DNA of 64,000 nt, taken from positions 4,277,021 through 4,341,020 of the forward strand of contig VYZB01000024.1 of NCBI GenBank assembly GCA_013397455.1. Direction: 5' to 3'. Source of the DNA: Crotophaga sulcirostris (lineage: Eukaryota; Chordata; Aves; Cuculiformes; Crotophagidae). Position numbers and translations under genes: made by a program. Position 1 is the first letter of the stretch; every line of letters starts with the position of its first letter. This document shows positions 1-12,882 of the stretch, piece after piece. The notes under the pieces were generated by a model. The model ran no database searches. It was not told the DNA's origin and saw only the letters and a program-made list of their open reading frames with translations.

Positions 1-1488
1 GAAGCTGTGAGCCTGTACCTCATCTGAGCCACCACAAGCTTTGAGATTTCAATCCGCGTTAACGGGTGGATATTGCAGCTCTCTTATTTCCCATGGGGGG
101 GATTCTGTAAGCCTTTCTCACAGGCAAGGCAGGCTTACTGCCAGGCTTGGAAAGGAGCAATTAAGACAGCAAAATCTGGAAAATTAGAATAGTGAATTCC
201 CAAACCCCGGAGGATGATTCCACGGGAGAGCCCGTACCATTGCATGTGAGCTACAGTATCTGTGCTCTCAGCATTATTTGGGTGGGAGTCAGACCCCTGC
301 ACCCAGCAGATGCTGACTGATGATGTGCTGCTGTATAAACAAGCGTATCTTGACCCATTAATAAGTGTGCCTTGCTTTGCTTTTGTGTAACACCAAGTGG
401 GAGATGCTATCGGCACTGTGGTGTTACCTCGTTCTGCACAGTGACAGTTTTATTATCTGAATTTATCTGAAGATGCTCAGACTGGAGCCAGAAGACTTTT
501 AATAAGTAGAAATGATCTGGTATTCTGTGAGAGCTCCTCAGTCCACAGAGGCAAATAACTGTCCCAGTGTTTTCTTACCCACAAGATTTTATCACTAAGA
601 TTATGTTTTGGAAGACCAATGAAAGAATCTGATACAAAACTCATGCCAAATAACCTGCTGACTAAAGTAAAAAATAATAATTTTTTTTTAAACTGATTCA
701 GCTAGGATTAATATCTGTGAAGTCTGAGGACCATTTGTCTTGCTTTGTAGATGTATTATTTCCAAAATTCTTTCCAAAGAGAAATTTCTAAGTTTGCCTC
801 AAATGTAAGTTTAGAGAAAGAAGAATGGCTCAGTTTTGGTCCTTATCTGAAACTGTAGCTACCACTATATCTGGTATGTGTTGGAAGCCAAAACTTGAAA
901 TAGTTTATCCTCTACACATCCAGTGCCTCAAGGAGCACTAATGGGACAGGAAAGTAATATTTGAACTCATTAATATTCCAAAAATAGAACCAGACTGTCT
1001 AGCTTGAACGTGTCCAGACATAAAGTCCTGTAGGCTTCTTCTCTAGTAAGGGCTCTGCCTGACCTGCAAGGAAGAATTTTTCTTCCACGTTACAGAAAAA
1101 AACACCAACAGGTAGAAGGGATGCGTCACACAGGTGCAGTCTATGCCAAGGTACTGCCTTCCTGTGCATTTGCTCAAATCAATAGGAATTGTACTGGGAG
1201 AAGGGTATGAATCAGTTATTTGCCATTGTTCTTCCATGAAACTTTAAAGAACCATAAAACAAACCAAGAATTCTGTCTGAGACAATGGGAAGATGTCCAC
1301 AAACTGCTCTGTGCCCTGCTCTAACCTGCCCACAGTGGTTAGACAGGCTGATGTTCGTTCTCCATTGCCTCAGAGTGATGTGAGATGAATGGGGTTGGAG
1401 CCTCTGTCTTCTTTCTTTGTGAGAATATGTTACCTTAAAACCTGCCTATTGAAAATTTATTAAAACACACCCAAATGTATGTTTTCAG

Positions 1489-1542
1489 GACATAAAACAG
1501 ATTCCTTTGTCGGACTTATGGGCAAAAGATCTTTAAATTCTG
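1489..1542 (+). CDS. TAC1: TAC1 neurokinin A cassette exon (54 nt)
   Basis: The exon is flanked by a TTTTCAG acceptor and a GGTATGT donor. It is 54 nt, the length of mammalian exon 6, which is skipped in the alpha form of preprotachykinin. Being a multiple of three with matching phases, it can be skipped without a frameshift. The peptide is HKTDSFVGLM plus GKR, in which Gly is the amide donor and Lys-Arg the convertase site. Confidence 0.94.
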
Positions 1543-4176
1543 GTATGTATACGACTAAATCTGGTACTCGGTGATAAACAGCCTTTTCGTTCAGTTGCCT
1601 CTTTGTTCTCTCCCAGCGAGTGCAAGAAGCAGCCTTTGTACAGTGTAGACCTAGAGTACTCTGAAAAAGGATTTTCTTAATCAAGATATTTCAGGGTTTG
1701 ATTCTCTCTAATGCTTGAGATGATCAGGCTGTGATGCCATAGTGCAGGCAAGGTCAGGTAGAAGTCCCCAAGTTCCTCCAGTTTCTTACTTCCCCTGTTG
1801 TTGCCAGCAGCATGTTTTGCTGATCCCCAAAGTGCTATTACAAGAAAAAAAACAAAATTTTACTCACAAATCAGGAAAAAATTGGAGGCTGAAAATGTAA
1901 AGCTCATCTAAACTAGTGATCCAAATCCCCCCAGATAAAGGGATACCTTCATTGTATCTGCAGATCACTATTCCTCAAACTTCCGCAGAAGGTGAAAGAG
2001 CAGAGATCTGCCATTAGCACCACCTCATTCTGCAGGTCAAGATGTTCAAAATTCCCAGATTCCTCCAGCTTTTCACTTTACCAAAAAAAAAAATAATAGC
2101 AAACCACATTTTTAAGCTTTGAACTTATACTGTGATTTTTTTATAATTTCCCCATAGCATATGTATAGGGCAGAATCCTCCTCCCTCTTGTCCACAGTCC
2201 CTGTGGGTATCTGTAGACTGCCAGTAGCTCTACCTTCCCTGTGCTATAGGGCTGTAATGAGTAAATCCTTCATTGTGAACCGTAATGTGTCAGTTAATAC
2301 CCTATAATAGGAATTAAAAAAATAAAAAAACCTAATGTGTGCTTCATGCCTCTGAAATAGTTCTCACTGTTTTGTTAAATGGATGATAAAAGTTAAATTA
2401 CTAGCTGACACCTTTATATTATGTGGATACATGCTGTGATCTATATTCTGCAATTATGGTTGTCAGTAACTTTTCTTTTCAATTAAACCTTGTTCAGACT
2501 AGTAATATTGCTCTCTGCATCATTTTGCAAATTGCTATGTATCAGGAAAATTGTACAAAATTATTATCTGTGGTGGCAATAGCTATTAAATGCATAATAC
2601 CTGTAAATATATCTGCTATCACAAAAGTAAATAGCTTGGAAGTAATAAATTGGTTTTGGTTTCCACTGGGATTACATTTACATTAATATGAGAATGAAAA
2701 ATACAGCAAATGTTTAAAAAAGACAAAGATTTGATTGACCTGATTTGAGAATTGCTGGTATAGTCAGGATACTGTTATGTGGTGTTTGTAACAAAGGGGA
2801 ATAATGAAGTTTTACCCTGTCAGGCTATGTAATACCTACCTGGCAGGTAAAACTAGAATTTACTTCTTTTCTGCCTGATTCCCTTAAAGGAAAATGGTAA
2901 GAAGTTGCTTCTGCTCCTTTGGAGAAGATAAAAGATATGTCCTCAGGACTGTGTAATCGAAACAAAATCAGGAGTATATGCAAGGACTGCCCTTACTTCT
3001 CCCAGCTGAAGCAGGTTTAACTAGGCAGGACCTTTTCATGGCGTGTGCCTTGCTGCTGTGGTTTTGCTCTTCTGCAGGAAGCCCAAGTCCCCTGGCAGTA
3101 TGTAGGAGGTTACACCACGCTGCTGCTGGGTGTGAGTGCGGTGCTGGTTTAAACCCTTGTGTGACAAAGCAGGGTACAGGGTGTCCCAGCACCTGGTTTG
3201 GTAAAACAGGGTCTGGCACTGTCTCCCAGGCTGTGCAGTCTGTTGGGTGAACAGCCCAGGTGAAAGCTAGAAAACAGTCACGGGTACAGTAAAGATGCTG
3301 TAGCAATCTGTAATGAGAAAGCAAGCTCAACTCGTTTTGCATGTAGCCTGGTGAAAACTGAAGTCTTGTATTGATTTAAAATTGTCGCTGATTCAAAATG
3401 CCAGCTCCCTGCAGGATGCGGTGCTGAATTCCCCCAAACTTGTGGTGTGTTTCATGCAATATGCTCCGTGAAAGCAATCTTCTCTTTGGGGTGGAAGCAA
3501 ACATGACTCCAGTGACCAGCTACGTCACCCTGTGGTGAGGCTCTGCCCAAGAAGTGCTCTCTGGGTTTCCCTCTCTCTTTAAAAGAGCAAGGAGGAGTGA
3601 CCTACCGCTACTAAATGCTAAATATGCTACCAAAGACTATTTCAGGCTGCAGCTGATCCACAGAAGTAGTCTGAGGTTTGCTTAGCTCCTGCTGCAGATT
3701 TTAGTAAAAGGTACCACTGTGTGCAGGGCTGGGGGCTGTTTAAACCTGGCAAAGAGCTCAGTCTGCGGGACAGAAGGTGGCAATGTCCATGCAGAAAGCC
3801 TCTAACCACAAACTGATCTGAGGGCTCAGATCCCATCAGACAGGTGGGTTACTGGAATGTAAAAAGGCTCTCAGTTAATGGAGATTCCAGCAGCTCAGTA
3901 GACGAGAGGCAGAGATCTCTGCTCAGACCTTCAGGCTGCTGGAGGGGAGTGTTCTCGGAGGGATAAAACCAAATCAAAACATCTCAGGATCCCTCATCTC
4001 AGGTCCAGTGCTCTGATGGGGTCCAGCAGTGACCCAGCAGGCTGCAGGTCTTTGATGTTTCCTTGTGCTTGCTGGGGTTTATGCCAGGCTGTACCATGTG
4101 CTTCATTCTGCTTCGTTTCTTTGCAGGATCTTCTGAAAGGAGCATAGCACAGAATTACGAAAGGAGGCGTAAATGA
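1489..4176 (+). CDS. TAC1: TAC1 protachykinin, 3' part (two coding exons; 5' exons lie before the window)
   Basis: Precursor of the tachykinin neuropeptides, which are secreted and act on neurokinin receptors. Two exons are visible: 1489-1542 and 4127-4176, separated by a GT-AG intron. The first encodes neurokinin A, HKTDSFVGLM, followed by the amidation and cleavage signal GKR. The second encodes GSSERSIAQNYERRRK and a TGA stop at 4174-4176. The reading frame is continuous across the intron: exon 1 ends with G and exon 2 supplies GA, giving a Gly codon. The first two bases of the upstream exon (GA) need one base from an earlier exon to make the Arg before neurokinin A. I searched 1-1488 by eye for the preceding 24-nt exon and for the substance P exon and found neither, so they probably lie upstream. 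The gene converges on ASNS. Confidence 0.93.
1543..4126 (+). other. TAC1: TAC1 intron between the neurokinin A exon and the terminal exon
   Basis: A 2.6 kb GT-AG intron. The part at about 2420-2690 is AT-rich and free of recognisable repeats. The part at about 2970-3340 is more GC-rich, with overlapping short open frames on both strands that resemble no family I know. No further exon is recognised. Confidence 0.7.
4127..4176 (+). CDS. TAC1: TAC1 terminal coding exon
   Basis: It starts after a CTTTGCAG acceptor and encodes the C-terminal flanking peptide GSSERSIAQNYERRRK, then TGA. The segment aligns with the mammalian C-terminal tail that ends in NYERRR, here with one extra Lys. The basic run may act as a processing or retention signal in the precursor. 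Confidence 0.93.
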
Positions 4177-4755
4177 GACCTTCCTGTGCATTATTTATTA
4201 AACTTCACTTGTTCCAATGGCCAATGCAGTGTAATATAAACTAACCACTGAACGGAATAATTATTTATTTAATAATAACCAATGGGGTATGGTTTTTTTT
4301 TTAGTTGTACATTCAATAAAATGATTATTTTTCACATTGTGGCAGTGATACATGTTGTGTAGGTGCGCTGTGGTTCTGAAAGGACCAGCAACCCCGATGT
4401 CGTCTCACAACAAAGCACATTGTTTGATATGACCCGTAAAGTTATGTTCACTAAACAAAGAAAATATTCTTTTGTTCGTTGAAAGTGAATCTATCAGCTT
4501 CACAGCCAGTGCAGAACAGAGCTGATGTACAGTCTAGTGCCTCAATTTGTTTTCATGGTTTATAATGTACTGTAATTTCCGTATCAAAAAATATATTTGT
4601 ATCATTGCAGCATGTTTTATGTTTTGTGACTACTTATCTATATATTTTCAAAAGGATGAGGGGGTTAAGGTTTGAATGGAAATCCAAGGTCTTCATTTCA
4701 TAGTCTGGAATTTTATGATAGTGACATTTTAAATAAAAACTCCTCTGGGGATTTT
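4177..4755 (+). other. TAC1: TAC1 3' UTR with two candidate poly(A) signals
   Basis: Sequence after the stop codon is AT-rich. It carries two AU-rich nonamers TTATTTATT (4191-4199 and 4261-4269), which are typical mRNA-destabilising elements. Candidate AATAAA signals lie at 4315-4320 and 4732-4737, so short and long 3' ends are possible. The exact end cannot be fixed from sequence. Confidence 0.6.
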
Positions 4756-6170
4756 GCAACATACTTTCTTTGGTGACAGTGACGGAGTTATTTCTTACAT
4801 TGATGTGCAATGAGACTTGGGTCCAAGTGATAGTGGTCTGAGACTGGAAAGAAATATCAAATTAATTACTTCCTTTTGCAGGGAGGCTATGAGTCTCCTA
4901 GTGCAGGTTTGGTGAATGTTTAGGGATTTGCTGCTGGAGACAGGAATTCCTGTGATTGTTCCAGCTCACACAAGTGTCATCCATCCTAAACCTGATGGAA
5001 ATCAAGAAGTGTGTTGACTGAATGAAAAGGGTCCAATGTATCCCCCAGGTCCAAGTGGAATAATTTACTGTGGAGTTCATGTGGGTTTATTATTTGAAAG
5101 CCAAGCTTTTAATAAATTCTAACCCTCAGATTCACAATAAAAGCACCTGTTGGCTTGAATCCATGCAATATAAGAGAAAAAAATTGTGACTCTAATTATC
5201 TTTTTAATTAAAATATCTGGTTACTGTATTTCCAGGACAGTCCCAAAATGCTACATACATATCACCACATGCCCAGGCATCTGGGGATCTATATTCTCTC
5301 CACCTGCTAAAAGCTATACTTCTGTTTGATGCTCTCATATACCCTGTTTGATACCATCATATGAGCTTTCATCACAGATTAATCAGCAGTGAAAACAGAC
5401 AGCATATACAAACCAAATTTCAAAGTAATACAGAGTGATTAAGTGGTTGTTGTTTTCCATTTTGGAAGTGAACTCGGCAGCCTCCATTTTCCAGATTACC
5501 TAAGGCATCCCCATAATTGCACCTATTAAGAGTGGGTGGGCGTAGGACCTCTTTCCTGCTAGGTTAGGAGCAGCACCGAATGCTTAAAATAGTGCTGGCT
5601 TCCAATTAAGTAGGAGCCAGCTCTAGTGAGGTGGGGGGGCTACGCAGTGGGAAAACTGAGACAGACTTGCAACGGGGACCACACTTGTCTGAAACACAGT
5701 GGTTGTACTGGGGCTTTGCCAGCTCTTCCTCTTGCCAGGGCTAATTTTCAGACTAATAAAGTTCTGTGTCAGCTCCCACTGAGCTCAGTGAGGGGGGAGG
5801 CTGGTTGCTGGGCTAGCAGCAGGGCAAAAGGACTGTGGAAATGCGTGCTGAATAATGCTCAGTGGAGGGTAGGAGGAAATAAAAAGCTTTAAAATGCTGT
5901 TCTCCGTGCCTGGAGGCCCATAGTGGTCCCAGAGCTCACAGCCTGTGTGCACTGGATTGTGAGACACGGAGAGGAGAGAGTGAGTCCCGCTGCTCGCTCC
6001 CTGCAGCCTGAGCATCTCACAGACCTCCCAGCAGAAGCAATCACTGCAAACATATTTGCATCCAGAGAAAACCACATAAGACAGAGGGGGCTTTAAGTGT
6101 TCAGAGGATGCACAGATATTGGTTAACAGCATCCAGCAAAGGGCTGGAATGGAATTTTCTGGCAAAGCCA
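4756..6170. other. Intergenic, nothing recognised
   Basis: Downstream of TAC1. Only short open frames are present on either strand, none resembling a known protein, and I saw no recognisable repeat or RNA gene. Confidence 0.5.
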
Positions 6171-6171
6171 T

Positions 6172-6300
6172 AGAATCATAGAATGGTTTGCGTTGGAAGG
6201 GAACTTCAACCATGTAGTCCGACCCCCTGCCACGGGCAAGTCTTTCACTAGATCAGGCTTTTCAAAGCCACCTACAACCTGACCTTGAACACTTCCAATG
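6172..6300 (-). mobile_element. CR1 LINE 3' fragment
   Basis: The segment starts with the reverse complement of the CR1 tail (TAGAATCATAGAATGGTTTG). It continues with the usual 3' UTR text: a GTTGGAAGGGAAC-type block, CCCCCTGCCACGGGCAAG, then CCTTGAACACTTCC. The element is on the minus strand with its 3' end near 6172, and is heavily 5' truncated. It stops where the LTR-like block begins. Confidence 0.85.
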
Positions 6301-6304
6301 GTGA

Positions 6305-6910
6305 GTGTCACAGCTTAGCCCCAACTTGGCCTGATGGGCAGCTAAACACAAGCATTTGGGATCCCAAACCCCACCCCACCACTCCCTGAGGGAAAGGGAA
6401 ATGAGAGAGAGATTGGTGGGTTGGAAACTGAAATTAATCCAGCTTCAATGAAACGATAATAATAAAAGGAAAATAATATTGATAATAATAAAATATACAC
6501 AAATATATGAAATCACATGCCCCTCGATGACTGTGTCACCACTGATGCTGCAGAGCAGGCACAAGGAAAAGGTTCTGGAATGAACTCAGTTGGCAGATGG
6601 GAGTTGGACTCAGGAACTTGATTGAGGAATTCACACATTTGGGATTTGGGGGCAAAAAGACAGGAGTTCTTTCTGGATATCATGATAGATAGAAGACAGT
6701 TGACTGTCATCATCCTTCAGTTTTATACTGAGTATGACATATATGGAATGGAATACTCTGTTGGTCAGTTTTGGGCCAACTGTCCTGTCTACCCCTCCAT
6801 GCAGGTGGGACCTTTTTTTTGCCTCTTTCACTTACGGCATTCCACCAACTTGAGGATGTCCTTTGTCTCCGTAGGGGAAGATGTAAGCAATGCCTTTCCT
6901 GCATACCACT
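6305..6910. mobile_element. Probable solo LTR or fragment of an avian endogenous retrovirus
   Basis: The block contains a purine-rich stretch followed by TTGGTGGGTTGGAAACTGAA, then an A/T-rich ATAATAATAAAA run, and later TTTTATACTGAGTATGAC with ATGGAATGGAATACTCTGTT and GGTCAGTTTTGGG. I remember very similar text from avian ERV LTRs, but I could not align it. No gag, pol or env frame is present. Boundaries and orientation are approximate. Confidence 0.5.
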
Positions 6911-9900
6911 GCCCTGTGTTTTGACTTCTAGAGACAGATACTGTTTGAAAACAAGCAGTTAACTTTCAGAAAATGAAGTTACTTAGAAAACTGATTTTAC
7001 TTTAGCTCAAACCTGAACATTCCACTCCTTATTCCATACCATTTATGTCATGGCCAAGTCACTACTACTTGTATCTTCAAATAGCCACATATACATATGT
7101 AGATACACACACACGCACATAGATTACTAATCCATGATTTGCCTACAGAAAAGGTTGTTAAGTTCATGATTGTGGGTTTCCATCCATTACAGCAGTCTCT
7201 CAGGGCAAGGATTGGTCTTGGTTTGAGCCCACGGACTGTAGGTTAGATTTGTCAGCCCTGAGGAGGTCAGTGGAAGCCACATGAGGAGGCTAGCTCGTTA
7301 TCCTGAAATGTTCCAACTGTCTCTAACAATGATACAAACCCCAAAGTCCTTATCGTATTTCGGCACTGGGGAGCTGTGCTGTGGCAGGGCTGTGGGGCCA
7401 TGCCTGCCCAGCAGGTCTGGGGAGGACGTGGAGGCACATGAACTGCACACATCTGCAGGCATCCTGGCCAGCACTGCCCATCTCCAACGCGAGCGAGCTC
7501 CTGCCACCCTCCCACCCCAAACATTTGTCCTCATCGGCATCCTGGAGTCCTTGAGACTCAAAAAGGAATGCTTATTCTTCTATCTTTTCAGCCTTTAGAA
7601 GAAAACAATATAGTCTATGCATTATTGACCACTTCAAATGGACTTTTTAATCATTTCCATGGTCTTTAATTTCCCTTTTGAGGCTCCTTCATAGTTTAAA
7701 TGATTTTCTGTGTTGGATGGCATTGCTTGCAGCCCTGGGCAACTCGCTCCTTGGATTGCTGGGTGGTGTCAGCCCCCCAGCTCCACTGCAGGCTTTGGAG
7801 AGGCTTTCACTAAATCCCCTGCCACCTCTGCAACAGCCAGCCTCGACTGTGAGACAGACTTAGCTCTTTTTTGATGGCAATAGTCTGACATCCCTCGGGG
7901 TGCATAAGCTAATCGATAACACTGCAGCAAGGGCATCGGTCAAAGACACGCAAGTGAGCTTCAAATAAAGCAGTAAAAATCTTTTTAGGAAATCAGCATA
8001 TAGAGTAAACTCAGGGTGATACTGGTAATTGTCCCTGCTGAGAAGATGCTACAGGCAGTTTGACATCACAGCCCGCCTCCAACATGCTCTGCACCCTTTT
8101 TTGCTTTCTTTTTTCCCCAGAAATACATTATTCATCTACATCATGACAGCTGGTGACTCTTCTGGTAGCCACTGTCTCCCTCATATGCACAGGCACTCCC
8201 TTTGCCCCGACAGGGGATGCTGAAGTCAGGGTCTCAGCAGCCTGCCTTGCCTAAGCATGACCCAGAGGACCATCAGCTCCATCCGTCATCTCCATCTCTC
8301 TGCTGTTGCATAGAGACCAGTCCTCCATTGTGCAGTTACAGCCAAACTTAACATGAGGAGCCATAGCCATTGCACACAGTGCCCCCCCATGAACTGAGGA
8401 GCTGGGCAGGGGGCTTGGTCCACATATGCACCTCACCAGGGGAGCTCAGGCTCTGCAGCGCTTGCTCACTCAGCTGCCAAGAGTGAGTCTTTTGCTCTGT
8501 TCATGTCAGGGGGCTGATAGTTTTCAGCATGGTCCTAACCAAGCGATAAGCAAGAATCTGGAAATGTCTGGGCACAGAAATCTTTGTGGGGAGCCCAGTT
8601 CCCAACCATCATTAGCTGGAGCAGAATAACATCAAGAGGGTTGTTTTTTAATTATTAAAGTGGTTCTTAAAAATGCTGGTTTTCAGAGTACAACAGTAGC
8701 AGAACCTTCAGAGCTACCAAGAGCCAATATTTAGATGCAGACTTCTTAGACTATGGTTTAGATAACTGCTTAAGCATAAAGAGATATTGAGCAAGTCCCA
8801 TTGCAAAATCTGGTAAAGACCAAGTTTTTCCATGATGAGCCTGAACAGTTCCCTTAACCGTAATATCACAGACTGCATTAACAAATGTCTCCCGGAGCAC
8901 CAGGACAAGAGCTCACAGTGGCTCCTTGTACAGTTGTACTGTATCAGGATGCAGCTGTCTGTGAGTCTGGGTACAGCTCTGTGTCCCCTGCTACCTTCAA
9001 AATAGCTCACTCCCCTTCACAGAAAACAGTCCTTACTAGAAGAGTATGGATTTTTTTAATTTTCTTTTTTTTTACTATAAGGAAGCATACAAATGTCCTG
9101 CATCTTTCAGGGAAGACAGGCAGTCTCTCTTCAAATTAGTCTCTTAATGTTTTTAAAAGAGCATAGACTGAAACATCTGTCAACAGAAGGAGCGTCTGGG
9201 CTAAATGAAATTCATTATGATATTCATTAAAATTATCACTGCTCCATCCCTGATAGATATCAGGTTTCTGTCAGAATAAATCAGCAACTCATCAGTTCAG
9301 AAACTCCTTTTTACAGTGGTATGCAGAGCACATGCAACAAACATTAGCTCTTGTTTTCTACATTCATCTCCAAATTAAACAGTATAACCACTTACTGCAT
9401 ACAGAAGAAATGAAATGTGAACAAACTGTTAAAAAGCCAAACTCTTCATCTGTCATGGTGCTTCATGCTCTCCCAGAAACCTGGAGGGAGGAAGCCCAGC
9501 AAGGTGAAGTGGCTTGGCCAAAGGTACCAACAGTGGTCAAACTAGAAATGCAATGCACACCCTGTACCCAATCAGCCACTTCCATAAGGTGCTACCTAAG
9601 TGCTATGAAACTTAGGAAGAACTATAAAAGATACAGCTGAATGCAAAAAAATATTCTGGCAAATTAAAAAAAAACCAAACAACAAAACACCAACCTTTTC
9701 TCCTTCCCCCATTTAAACCACTTCCGGTGTTGTTATTTTAGAAGCGCAGCTGTAACAGAGTTAAAAGACAAACCCACACCAATGTCAATACACTTCTAAC
9801 ACTGCTTTCTGCAATAACTAGTTTGTATTGAAAACATCTCACTCAGCAAAAGAAGAACACCTTTAATCACAGACATTCAATTTTAGCACCTAGAAATGTT

Positions 9901-12882
9901 TTTTGTTTTCACTGTTACAACACTCAGAAATCAATAGGCACATTGTAATTCAGTGTACCAAAGCATTAAAATTCAAGCAATACCCTCTGGAAGAAAATCT
10001 TGCTTGGAGAAGATACACATTAATTACTGAAAGAACATATACATGCAGTGTGGCTACATTAAGGCTGCATTTAAAACCAAAAGTCAAAAGTAAAATCCTA
10101 TTGGTAGGGAATCAAACAATGGTGACAGATTTTCTGCATATGTGTGTGAAAAACAGGCTATATTTGTGCCTGCTAGATGATATGATGGGTACAACTGAGA
10201 AATGAAGTTTTCGGTGTGATAGAAAAGAGATAATTTAAGCGATATTTTGCATATACCTGCAATTATCTGTTTGCAGATGAAAATTTTTGCATATGTACTT
10301 AGCTGGCTTCTTTTATTGCTTATATGGTGTACTCATGCACTTGAGTTTATTTTAACAGAAGTGTACCACATAATGTTGCATGCTGTTTAGTTTCCTAAAA
10401 ATATTTTATTTTTGACATGGCACCCTGTGGTGGATTATGGGCACTGGGTCTGCACCCAGAAATATAGATGCTACATTTGTTTAAAAATAAGACCCAGCAA
10501 AACTGATTCTGATTCAGTGCAACTCTATGCTGTCTGCCACTGAGAGGCAAAGGGGAGTGGGCTGAGTGTGGCAGATGTGGGGCAGGGTGGCCAGACAGCC
10601 CAGTGCAGTGGTGCTGTGGGACTGGGCAAATGCCCATGGCATGGTCCCACCAAGGACCTCTGGGCCACGGGTCCTGCTGCTCGGAGTGAAGGACCTGCTG
10701 CTGCACCAGCTGCTGCTTTGAGTGACCTTGTTTGGTCAAAATCAGCTGGAAAAGAAGGAAAAGCTGCACAAAGCATTTTCATCTTTACCCTTTTCTACAC
10801 AGACAGTTACTGGAAGAGTCAGAGGACACCAGCTGCCCCAGCAAAGGGGGTCTACCTTGGCAGCACGTGCGGCAGATGGGAATGCTCCTCCAGGCTCTCT
10901 CCAGCTCTATTATAAGGTGAGCCCTTCTCCATCCATAGGGGAAACGCTTCCCAGGCTGCAGCCTTTGACTGTCAAGGAGGAGAAAGAAGAGCTGGATTTC
11001 TGTCAGGGAAGTAGAGAATCCCTCTGCATCTGGCTGTGTCAGCAGAAGGTATACATCCCTTTTCTTTCTGTGGAGTCAGCCACCTCTGTAACTGCACTGA
11101 CTACATAAACAGCTTAGTTTTAAAGCACCTGCCTCTATTCAGAGCTGAGAGTCCAAAAAGAGTTCATGCACTTATCTTTTCAAGTGTTTTCTAAAGAAAC
11201 ATTTGTTTACCATAACAACTGGTATTGCTGCATGTGAAGTATGCAGCTACCTGCATTGCAAAGGGGATGATTTATTGCACTGAATATGAAAAACAAATCT
11301 CATCCACCACTTACCATTACAGTGGCAGAATGGATTAGGGCTGGAGCACTTTCCAGTTCAAACAACTTATATCTATTAGCAAAAAAAAAAAAAGAGCTTT
11401 GCTGCAGAACAGAAAATTAAAACTTCCAAACAAAATTACACCAATTACCAAAATGATGAATTTACTTTGCCTCCCATTAGGAAGTGTTTGTGCTGAACGC
11501 AAAGTGATGAGAACACTACATATTACACAACAGGGAAATGTTATGGCTCAAGCAGGCTTTCTTTGATATGGTTATGATGTTATTAGTACATTTCAAAGAT
11601 ATTTATTTAACATTAGTAGATTTTATAGGTGAACTACATGGCCAAATGGAACCTCTTATTTGTTTCGCTTTGCCAAACAAACCAATTGTTTTAAAATTCT
11701 TAATGCTAGTTCTTCCAAAAATTTGTTCAAGAATCCTTGAGAAACATAACCAGCACCAAGACAGCACTGCCACATCTCTCTTCCTCTGATGTTTCCTACA
11801 GGTGCCATGGCCTATATTAGCAGGTATAAACATATGATTATATGAGTGTCACATTTTATGCTGAAAAAGAAATAACGTTTCCAGGCAATAGGATAAAAGG
11901 AAAATTTTGAAATGTTTCAGAAAGGAGACAGAAAAGAGAAATTCCAGGTAAAGTCTTTTATAAAACTTCATGAATTTAATATATACTTTTAAAAAACAAC
12001 AACCCACAAATGAATGCCTGGCACTGTCAGCACTCCATATGTTTGTACACTTGAACTCAATCACAGATTCTCAAACCATCAAAATGCTGTTCCCAGAGGG
12101 AAAAGTGTCACCTTATATTAGTTACTCCCTTCCTCTGCAACTTTATAGAGCACTGAAACATTATTCTATGGAATAATTTCTGCATTGCAGAAGACATCCC
12201 TTACCATGGAAACTCAAGGGAGGGTTAGCAATATGTCTTTTTCAGGATATTCATCACCACCTTGCTATTCTCTTAATGGCTTCATCATCACAGCTGTGAG
12301 ATGCTGCTATTGCAACAGTTCCCAACCAGAAGTGATGCACACCATATTGGTTTGGTCTAACATGCCCAAGAGGACGGCCAAAGAGAGGTAGGAACCCCCT
12401 TTTGTAACAGGTACTCAATCTAAGTGCACAAAGAGAGGTCCCAGCTTTAGGAGAAATACATTTTCACGTGAAAATTGTTAAAAGAAAAGTAATTTGTCAC
12501 TATAAAGGATTTTCCTAATGATTTTCTCCATGCTTCTCAGACGACTTCTGCTTTGAACTTTCAAGTGTTTGGTCAACTATTAGAATTGCAAAGACAGAGT
12601 TTTCACCTTTCTGACACAGAAAGAGCACGCAGGAACTGTCATGGCGCATTGGTTCTTTCATCTTTATTAGCTTTCTCTTTTTAATTCACATGGCAATGTT
12701 AAGGAATAGACCCTGTAGGAAATAGAAGAGAGACATTATTTCTGTTTGTACTAGAAATGAGGACCTTTATCTGAATGTGATATTTCAGTGATCTGAGATT
12801 CAGACCAACCAAGTCACAGGCTCTTTGGTTATCAAAATAAAAAAGAACAAATTTTTAAATAGTGTAGTTTGTTACGGTATAT
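6911..12882. other. Intergenic between TAC1 and ASNS, no gene recognised
   Basis: About 6 kb of AT-rich sequence. A GC-richer patch at 10400-10920 has overlapping open frames in several frames on both strands, as expected by chance at higher GC. A short CA run lies near 7107. No known protein family, RNA gene or clear transposable element was seen. Confidence 0.5.

Noticed and set aside
1..1488. Possible earlier TAC1 exons (the 24-nt exon and the substance P exon)
   Set aside because: No sequence encoding the expected GHGQ(I/L)SHK or PQQFFGLM was found. A near-match at 79-105 lacks the needed codons.
7103..7121. Short CA repeat
   Set aside because: Too short (about six units, with an interruption) to list as a repeat.
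11538..11789. 83-codon frame rich in hydrophobic residues
   Set aside because: AT-rich composition readily gives such residues, and nothing else supports coding.
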